Origin: Heloderma charlesbogerti
Lineage: Eukaryota > Chordata > Lepidosauria > Squamata > Helodermatidae
Length of the DNA stretch: 64,000 nucleotides
Direction of reading: 5' to 3'
NCBI GenBank assembly: GCA_026122225.1
Contig: JANEZZ010001951.1
Location: 806,001-870,000 of the forward strand
Shown here piece by piece: positions 56,740-64,000 of this stretch. Every line of letters begins with the position of its first letter. Within the stretch, counting starts at the first letter, position 1. The notes beneath the pieces were generated by a model that had not been told where the DNA came from, made no database searches, and saw nothing but the letters and a program-made list of their open reading frames with translations. Made by a program: the position numbers and the translations under genes.

Positions 56740-57724
56740 TACATTTCTGGGGGGTGGGATGGGTGGAGAGAAGACTGTTCACATATAGTTTCCTAGGAAG
56801 CCGCCACTGCTTCACTCCTCTACTTGTCAGGCTGTTTCCATGAGGTTTATGGTAGGGATGCTCCAAAGGCTAGAAAAGTTTATATTTCAAATCCCACCTG
56901 TCAGTTCATGGCACCCAAGCCCTCCTCCCAGCTGTTAATTTACAATTAAAAAATGCACAATAAAACTGTGTATTTGATTGAATAAATTCAGTTCAGAAAT
57001 TGTTGTAGATTATAGTGGAGACCTCCCTCCCGCCATCTCATTTCTGCTCAGATCTGGTGTCATCACTGATGTCGGCCCAATTTTTGTTTTTAGGGAGTGG
57101 GCAGCACTGAATTCTTGGGGCCACTCTTTGAATTTCCACAGTTCACTGATGTTGGCCACCACTGAAAAGGGTCACCAAAGCAGACATTGGGCACCCACAT
57201 TATTTCAAGGAAGCGACTGACATAAGAGGTGGCCCACCTGAGAGGACTTTACCGAGAACCCCTCAAATATGAAGCTGGCCTTTTCACTGCTGCCTCCTTT
57301 GTATGGATTCAGCAGTGGATGCATAGGACTTAAAAGAGAGAGAGAGAGTCAGATTGTGAAGTATTTGGTCTTTCAAAAATCCCATGGAAATACTTCCAAG
57401 TGATGGCTGAGAAGACAACTGTGTAATGAGAACCAGTGCATTGTTCCCTTGTTAAAATTAGTTACCATCACTTTGTTGTTAACCTGGTGCATATGTGTGA
57501 GAGACCTTTCTTTATGGTTTGTTAATAGCATGTAACTTCTTGGTTCTATAATAAACCCTATGAAACACTCACAGGAAGGGTGAACCATTAAGATTGCTCT
57601 CTGTAAAGCAACCCTAACCCTAAATCTAAATCCAAAGGGGACAGACCCCACATTAATAAAATACCTTCTCCACATATGTTGAGAATAGTCTCATTTAGAC
57701 TATTTCAATGCATTGTGCTTGGGG

Positions 57725-58335
57725 CTGATTTTAGATATGGTTTGGAAACTGCAGTTGGTCCAGAACAGCATCACAAGATTGTTAACTGGGACTGGGCCAT
57801 TTGACCACATTATATCTGTGCCTTGTCAGCTGCACTGGCCCCTAGTCTGTTTCCAGGCCCAATTTTAAGTACTGGTTTTAACCTTTAAAGCCCTAAAAGG
57901 CTTGGGACCAGGTTATATGAAAGATCAACTTCTTACATATCTACCTACCTAAATTTTAAGATCATCTTCAGAGGCCCTGTTCTAAGTGCCTGCTTCAAAT
58001 GAGGTGAGACGGGTGACCACTAGGGAGAAGGCCTTTTTGGTGGTGGCACCCCAGCTGTGGAAAAACGTCCCAAGAACGACTCACCCAGCTCCACCTTTAG
58101 GCTCTTTTCAGTGCCAGGTGAAGACTTTTTTATTGATCTAGGCCTTTTAAATAACTGATGTTTTTAGCCTGGGTCTGCCAGGTTTTTTTAAAATTGTGTT
58201 TTCATTGTGCGTTTTTCAGTTTTAATATTTCTTAATTATTTTCTACTTTATTTTAATTATGTAGTTGTTTCTGAGCTGCCCAGAGAACCTCTGTTATGTT
58301 GTGGCTATATAAATACAGTAATACATAAATGTTAC
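57725..58335 (+). pseudogene. L2 LINE 3' fragment in the last intron of the paralogue
   Basis: CTGCAGTTGGTCCAGAACAG, CTGCACTGGCCCCTAGTCTG, TTTTAACCTTTAAAGCCCT and GGCACCCCAGCTGTGG are L2 3'-region words, followed by GCTATATAAATACAGTAATA at the tail. Confidence 0.6.
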
Positions 58336-58365
58336 AACTAGCTATAAAATTTTAAAATTCTCTAG

Positions 58366-58517
58366 GATGTGTTGGTGACTGGAAAAGCCTGTTTACAGAC
58401 TCTCAGAACCAAACAATGGATAGAAAATTTGAAGAGTGCTTGGCTGGAACAAAATTAGGAGCGAAGATGAAATATGAGGTTTACTGCAAGAGCAGAAGCG
58501 ACAACCCCGCCATTTGA
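58366..58517 (+). pseudogene. SULT6B1: Exon 7 of the SULT6B1-like paralogue
   Basis: Acceptor AATTCTCTAG. It encodes GCVGDWKSLFTDSQNQTMD, then ECLAGTKLGAKMKYEVYCK, closer to mammalian SULT6B1 ends than the intact copy is, with seven extra codons before TGA. An AATAAA follows at 58724. Confidence 0.85.
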
Positions 58518-58723
58518 AGATCAGCCTGCCTCATAAATTGTATTTGTAAATAGTTTGCTCTGTCTTTTTATGTGTATCATGTTGATGATAGGGCACTCAT
58601 ATTCTAGGCATGTCTCCCAGCCCATTTGCACTTTCAACTTCCATTTAAAATAGCAAGTCTCTAGCTCTTCTAGAAACAGAAATACAAGGCCAACTGTGCA
58701 AACTCAATTGCCAATTTCATTCC

Positions 58724-58729
58724 AATAAA
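58724..58729 (+). promoter_or_regulatory. Poly(A) signal of the SULT6B1-like paralogue
   Basis: Canonical AATAAA about 207 nt after the stop codon of exon 7, in unique-looking sequence. Confidence 0.55.
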
Positions 58730-58899
58730 GACATTTATAGAAGAGGGTGATGTGGAGTGGGAAATCAGCAGTGGGGGGTGGGATGGTTACTTAACCCTTT
58801 CCCAACTCATGACAATATTTGCATAATTATCAAATAATTTCCATAATATGCAAAATAGACTGCCTGGATTTTGAGAAATAGAATACAGCAATCTTAATA

Positions 58900-59445
58900 T
58901 TTTTTCTAATTAATTTTTATTGTGAAATTTAAACAAAACAAAAGAAAAAGAGGAAAAGAAAAAATTGTAGCTACATACATTTGAATATATCAATTTTAAT
59001 GAATGCATATGAAATGTATAGATAGATGATAGATAGACAGAGGAAAATACAGCTTACTAAGAGTTATACATACACTTCAAAAAAAGCAGACCAAATTTCC
59101 AAATAACTATCCATTCACAGGTGGTGTCTATATACCATACCACCCATTCAAATATTAAAAAGTGTTATAAGGTCTTCAATCTATTGCATTATAGAAGGTG
59201 AGTGTTTATCCTTCTAGTATCGTAATATCAATAATATGTAATATATTATTGATATTATTAATAATATCTAGTATTGTAATATCAATAGTATTGTAATATC
59301 AATAGTATTGTAATATCAATACTTTTACCTGTCAAAAGGGCAGGGAGAATCTATTTGTGCTGACCATGGGTTAACTTCTAGGAAGCAGGTAGATAATTTA
59401 AAAGGACATGTATACCAGTAAATATTAAAGAGTGTTTCAATACAG
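58900..59445 (-). mobile_element. L1 3'-UTR fragment
   Basis: It matches the 3' UTR of the L1 at 30190-31080: TCTTCAAT..ATTGCATTATA, CTGACCATGGGTTAACTTC and CCAGTAAATATTAAAGAGTG in the same order. Confidence 0.5.
59269..59326. repeat. 17-bp AT-rich tandem repeat
   Basis: Three units of ATCAATAGTATTGTAAT, adjoining a self-complementary ATAATATGTAATATATTATT stretch. Confidence 0.7.
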
Positions 59446-59763
59446 AGGGAGATGAAGAGAGTAGGGTCCTTTTCTGATTCAGCTTCTTCGTGGACTTCCA
59501 ACAACAGCCACCTGCCCTGAAGAGGACAGAAGTAGAAAGGGACTGGCCTGTGTTGACAGCTATTCCCCTGGCTTTCCAAATTTGATTCTCCTTTCCTTTT
59601 ATCCTCCTTTCCCTTGTCACATAAAATCATACAGTGGCCCCCTTTGGGGTGAAAGGAGTTCTGAGGTTTGAATGGGGGAAAGTTACCAGAAAGAACCTGA
59701 AGATTCCAAAGCTGGGGTCCAGGGTCATATATTTCAGGAATGTTGCCAACAGACGAAGTAGTG

Positions 59764-60053
59764 GTCCAGATTTCTAAAAGAGATAGGATACATAGTCAAA
59801 ACATATGTTTTTCCACATTGTGCAAAGACTTGGGAAGAAAGACTATTTAGGATAAACCGATAAAATCAGCAGAACTCTTAGAAAGCCATGGACACCCAAG
59901 GAGAAGCACACCTGTTTTTGAGCATATGACCTGAGCTGGCCAGCAGGTTCCCTTTCTCCAACATTGGTAACTATTTTAGTGAATGTGGAAAATGTGAATG
60001 GGTTGAATTTAACTGCATTTCACCTAAATAAAGAGGATCTAGAAATTGCATTC
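59764..60053 (+). repeat. Local repeat with poly(A) signal, copy 1
   Basis: It shares TTCCACATTGTGCAAAGACT, CCAACATTGGTAACTATTT, AGTGAATGTGGAAAATGTGA and AATAAAG..TAGAAATTGCATT with 62549-62813, same strand. No frame is conserved between the two. Confidence 0.65.
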
Positions 60054-60117
60054 CTTCTGTCACCTGTGAGCAATTTGGTGGTCCTCCTGTTTCTTATGGG
60101 GCTGCTGGTATGATTCC

Positions 60118-60658
60118 TGTCAGGGTGGAAACTGAGCCCAGAGAGCCCCAGAGCAGTTCTGATTCTGAGGAGGAACAGCCATCCGTGGGAGTGGAGCCAG
60201 CTCATCCCTCACAGGCTCAACACCTGGCAGAGATTCCTCCTGCCAGCATTCCAGAGATAGTTAGTGACCCGGGTAGTGAGGGAGTGCAGGAGGGGGGCTT
60301 CTTAGACACTCGACGCAGATGCCAAGAGCGACGAGTGATGGAGGGCGCAGAAAGGAGGCGTAGCGCCCGTTTGGCGCGCAAGCAACAGCCGCCTCCCATG
60401 GACCCAAAGGAAAGAGAGAGGATCTCTCCCTAGCCCATAAGTTCTGGGTCTTCAAGTGACTCTCTTTCAAACGGGGATCAACTGCCTGCCTGAAGCTTAG
60501 TCCACGCTGCTGTTCCTTGCTTTAGTCGCTGGTGATTAGCATCTGAAAGAGTCATTAAGCTGTAATGGGATTAAAGCTTTGAAAAGAATTCCCTTTCGTC
60601 TGTGTCTTGAGTTGGCTATTGCAATCTACTGAGAGAGGCCGCCAAGGCGTTCCTGACA
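60118..60658 (+). mobile_element. Solo LTR, copy 2
   Basis: TGTCAGG..CCTGACA ends with a perfect 5-bp duplication ATTCC (60113-60117, 60659-60663). ATTAAAGC is the poly(A) signal near 60568. A frame from within the 5' part (60110-60433) has an acidic stretch then RRRSARLARKQQ; in related families the end of pol can run into the LTR. The Gypsy-type assignment is inference from the 5-bp duplication and this frame. Confidence 0.8.
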
Positions 60659-60985
60659 ATTCCAAGGTATTTCTATGGCTGATCACAAGTTCAGGCCATT
60701 TGTAAGGGGAGGTTGCCTGGTGTGGGGGCAGGCAGATCTGTAAGCATGGAAATAATGCTAGACACTTTTCAGAAACCCCCTCTCCACATGTCTAGGGCAT
60801 TTGAAAATGGTGCTTATAGATCATTACGTAAGACAATGGTCACTTTCTATTTATTGCATTCTGATTTTTTGTCTACCAGTCAGTTACCTGCAAACACAGT
60901 TCGCAGAGAAAAATCAAATTTAACAAAAGGTTTAACTTAAGTAACTACATTTATTGAAGCATTCAATGTGTTACATCTTTTATCT

Positions 60986-61258
60986 TTATAAAACTTCCTT
61001 CAATGCAATGTTCTTGGTGTAAACTCCAGGGTGGCCACTGTAACATCCTTGTTCTGGTCCATCAGCAACTTGAATCTTGAGGTTTGCCAATGAGTGTACA
61101 CGACTCATGGCAATGTAGAGTTGTCCATGGCAAAAGACAAGTGTAGGCAGGTAGATGCCAACTTGTTCCACAGTCTGTCCCTGGCTCTTGTTGATGCTAA
61201 TGGCAAAGGCCAGATGAATGGGGAGTTGGCTTGAAAAGCAAGGCATCGCAGTGTTCAC
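60986..61258 (-). pseudogene. Helitron helicase C-terminal remnant
   Basis: It encodes LPIHLAFAISINKSQGQTVE, VGIYLPTLVFCHGQLYIAMS and RVHSLANLKI. These are the last helicase motifs of Helitron RepHel proteins (INKSQGQT, VFSHGQLYVALSRV). A cellular PIF1 helicase would match less well in the FCHGQLY segment. Only about 90 codons remain, with the frame lost upstream at 61259. Confidence 0.75.
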
Positions 61259-61559
61259 AAACTTATGGTTGCCAATATCAAACCTGTCACTATTGGTGGA
61301 AGATGCATGCCGACAGGCACAGTCTGCTTCTGATGCCTGGTATGAGATACTGACCGATGGAAGGCCAGCCAGAGATTCGCTGTCATCAAAAGGCCAATGG
61401 GTCGCCTACATATGCAGGCTTGCCAAAGTTGGGGCAGCAGCTTCCAGGTGGGGGCACAAAGCTTCTTCTCTAGGGCTAGAGGGCTAGAATTAGTGCAGTG
61501 GTGTGAGCTGTGCTTAGACTCGCAATTCACCTCTGGTTATTGTTATTGTTAAGCATTTG

Positions 61560-62149
61560 AGACGTATAGGCATGTTAGTAATGGAATATATAAATGTTAT
61601 TTTGGTAAATTTAACAGCTAGAGACATCCTCTCTGAGCAATAACTAAACTCTGATTGGGTTACTTTTAACTGTAGGTGTCTCTTAATCCCTTCATGATTT
61701 GTTCACAGGCTGTATGTTACTGGCATATTGTTGTACTTTGGCTTGCACCTGTGTTTATAAAGGTGTACAAATACTTTTTTTGTGTTCATATTTCATTTTG
61801 CGCCAGTTTGCAATTAATTATGTTTGTTTAATTATACTTGACTTTTAATATTAAACATAAAACTTTATAGTACATTGTTATAGAAGACAGCCTAATTCTT
61901 AAAAAAAGAAGCTTTATGGACATAAACTAACTCCCGTTTTTGAATTACTATAAAAACCATTGTTATTTGTGGAATCTGCATGTCAATAACTTTTCAATGA
62001 AGTGTGTTTCATGAGAACTGGTCAGCAGGAAGGCAGTCAAAAAGCGATGACCAACTAACTTCCCAAGTTTGAATTACATATATAAGATTTGGAGATGATC
62101 CCTAGAAACTGTTGTGTTAGGGGATCATAGGAGTTGTTCCCTAAAACCA
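61560..62149. other. AT-rich intergenic sequence
   Basis: No gene, RNA or recognised repeat. Confidence 0.5.
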
Positions 62150-62345
62150 CTCTGTTAGTAAGTATTTTGATTTGGAGTTGTTTTCTATGAACAATAAATA
62201 GTTATCTCTTGCAGGAAGTTTCATTTGAAGATGATCCCTAAAATCTTCCAATGATTTCCTATGGCCATTCAGAATGAACCAATGTATTTCAGTAGCCATT
62301 TGGTGTCCTTTTTAGTATTTCCTGGAAAAATGGGTGTACATGCAT
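62150..62345 (+). repeat. Unclassified dispersed repeat, copy 2
   Basis: The inverted match of 29480-29700. Confidence 0.5.
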
Positions 62346-62548
62346 GGAAAGCTAAATGTTGAGTTCTGCAACTGACTGTGGAATATGAACAGCAATGTGC
62401 AAATTCAGTTCCTTGACAAAAGGACTTCCAAGATACGCCAAAACATGAGGCAATAGTTGTATAATTCAGGGATGTTGCCGAGTTGAAGTGATGTAAGTAA
62501 TAGCTCTGGCTTCTGAGGAAAAGGTGATGTCCTTTAACATTGGAAAGG

Positions 62549-62813
62549 GGAATTTCCAGAAGAGATACAACATGTAGTCAAAGGTCATGGTTTTCCACAT
62601 TGTGCAAAGACTTGGGAAAAATAGTATTTAAGTTACACTGGAGTCTGTGGAACTCTGAGGAAGACACAGCACAGCACACCTCTTGCTTTATCAGGTTGCT
62701 CATCAGTTTCTGTTACTCCAACATTGGTAACTATTTCAGTGAATGTGGAAAATGTGAATGGCTTGAATTTAACTACATTTCATTTAAATAAAGGCATTCT
62801 AGAAATTGCATTT
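62549..62813 (+). repeat. Local repeat with poly(A) signal, copy 2
   Basis: See 59764-60053. This copy reads AATAAAGGCATTCTAGAAA at its end. Confidence 0.65.
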
Positions 62814-62819
62814 CAGTTT

Positions 62820-64000
62820 TGAGTCTCAGTCTGTATCTCACCCCGTAATCCCAGCAATTTAAAACACCCTTTTCCCAGATGTTTCATTGTAAGAAGAGGC
62901 CAGGTCCTATATTATTTCTTTCTCTTTTTTACAGCACCTAGCACTTTTAGGACCTTTAAGAATAGGCAGGTATGTAAGTAATGTATTTTAATATGCAGCA
63001 TATTTCACACTCCTTTACTTAATTCAGGGGAACATGAATTGTACTTAATCCAGAGAAATAATACCAAATTGGTTGCTATGTTTAGGTGATACTTCACATC
63101 TCTAGAAACTCTGGTGAAATTGTGACTGCAAGTAAAGAGGTAACTGAAGCATTTTGTTTCAAGGGTATTATACAAGACGATGGAGAAAAAACCACAGTGG
63201 AATAATAACAAGGACCAAGGCTGTTTGTGACCTTCACCCCTTAAATCTACATCTTGTGCTGTTGTAAAATAATAATATGAGTAGTTGTCTATGTGTGCAT
63301 AAACTATTATAAACAAGGAGTGTAGGAACTGCTACAGCCACACCTTTACATAAAAATATTTTAAATGCCACCACTCCATAAGCCTTGCTTCTTAATTCTA
63401 CATGTGTGGGGAAGGGAGATGCTACAGTTTCCAGTGAGTGAAATATTATTCTGAAGATGAACGTACTCTGAAGATGCATAGGGCATCTGTTGTTCCTATT
63501 GTTAGTGCTTAAGAAATGTTGGTCCTGAGTTCATTGACTGAACTATAGCTAGTCACACATTGCTGGGCCTGAGTATTCTGGAAATGGGGCCAATGTCGTC
63601 TAAATGATATGTGCTTTTGCACCTTTCATAGATGTGTAGGTGAGGAAATTTGAACAGGTGTACCTTGCACAACAAGATACATCTGGCCACTGTATATATA
63701 TAAAATATACATATATGCCCATTCCATTTAGATGACATTCACCCCATTTCACAGTTGTGGAATGACAGCATAAGCTTATGAGGACAAGAACCCATTTCAT
63801 GTGATGTGTTGCACAAATTATGCTTAAGTTCGTTCCCTCTAGGAGGGTTATGTTAATACCCCTTAGAGACATACAGAACTCTGAGATTCAGTACAACGCA
63901 GTTTTATTTGGCAGGAGACAAACAGAGCTGTTTGGGTGGATTCTCGCGGCTAACGCCACAAAGGAGAACCACACCTTAGATGTTTTTGGTACTGCTTATA
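62820..64000. other. Intergenic sequence to the window end
   Basis: No supported gene. ATATATAAAATATACATATA lies at 63693-63713. CAGTTTTATTTGGCAGG at 63898 could be an inverted poly(A) signal of an LTR that continues beyond the window. Confidence 0.4.

Larger units (their letters stand above)
50570..58517 (+). pseudogene. SULT6B1: SULT6B1-like paralogue, lacking exons 3-5 and half of exon 6
   Basis: A tandem paralogue in the same orientation. Recognisable pieces are exon 1 (50570-50774), exon 2 (53268-53413), the 3' part of exon 6 (about 56652-56739) and exon 7 (58366-58517). Exon 1 and 2 splice sites, phases and the 146-nt exon 2 match the intact gene, and exon 7 encodes a full C-terminus ending CKSRSDNPAI. 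I found no convincing exon 3, 4 or 5, so the catalytic His and the 3'-phosphate site are absent. The PAPS loop reads YAKSGGNW instead of YPKTGTNW, and the later motif reads CKGCVGDWK instead of RKG. The reading frames that remain are open, so loss may be recent. An N-terminal fragment transcript is possible but an active enzyme is not expected. Confidence 0.8.

Overview
The window is non-avian reptile nuclear DNA, most likely from a squamate (lizard or snake). It has intron-split vertebrate genes, young BovB (RTE) retrotransposons, L1, L2 and CR1/L3-type LINEs, Helitrons, many hAT-like palindromic elements, MIR-type and tRNA-headed SINEs, and solo LTRs. No bacterial or viral gene organisation is present.

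There are two host loci, both on the + strand and both cytosolic sulfotransferases of the SULT6B1 type. The first (6337-21475) is complete: seven coding exons, all GT-AG, with phases that join into a 313-residue protein carrying the PAPS-binding and catalytic motifs. The second (50570-58517) is a tandem paralogue that keeps exons 1, 2 and 7 and the 3' half of exon 6. It lacks recognisable exons 3-5 and has an altered P-loop, so I call it a pseudogene. A TATA box and a poly(A) signal are still present there.

The rest is dense, nested transposon material. 1-6250: hairpin-rich MITEs, a CR1-like relic and a tRNA-SINE upstream of the first gene. 6533-21344: introns holding L2, a hAT/MIR nest, a 0.33-kb foldback and a near-full-length BovB with 12-bp target-site duplications in intron 5. 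21.6-30.2 kb: BovB fragments and a BovB with a 920-codon open frame, inserted into one copy of a 1.84-kb repeat. 30.2-38.4 kb: one L1 on the - strand invaded by a solo LTR, a hAT-like element, a compound-palindrome element, a 5S-derived repeat, an old RTE fragment and a Helitron. 38.4-40.2 kb: the second, nearly identical copy of the 1.84-kb repeat. 41.6-45.3 kb: a 57-bp minisatellite split by an insertion that carries a striking 834-bp compound palindrome. 45.3-50.1 kb: L2, then a CR1/L3-type LINE with a BovB inside it. 58.5-64 kb: L1 3' UTR, a second solo LTR, a Helitron helicase remnant and a locally repeated unclassified segment.

The most novel-looking structure is a pair of 'palindromes made of palindromes' (43058-43891 and about 33559-33990) sharing an AGGCTACGT hairpin core. 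One has terminal inverted repeats and a perfect 8-bp target-site duplication, pointing to a hAT-mobilised foldback family. All family names come from recognised motifs and remembered repeat consensus features; no database search was possible.
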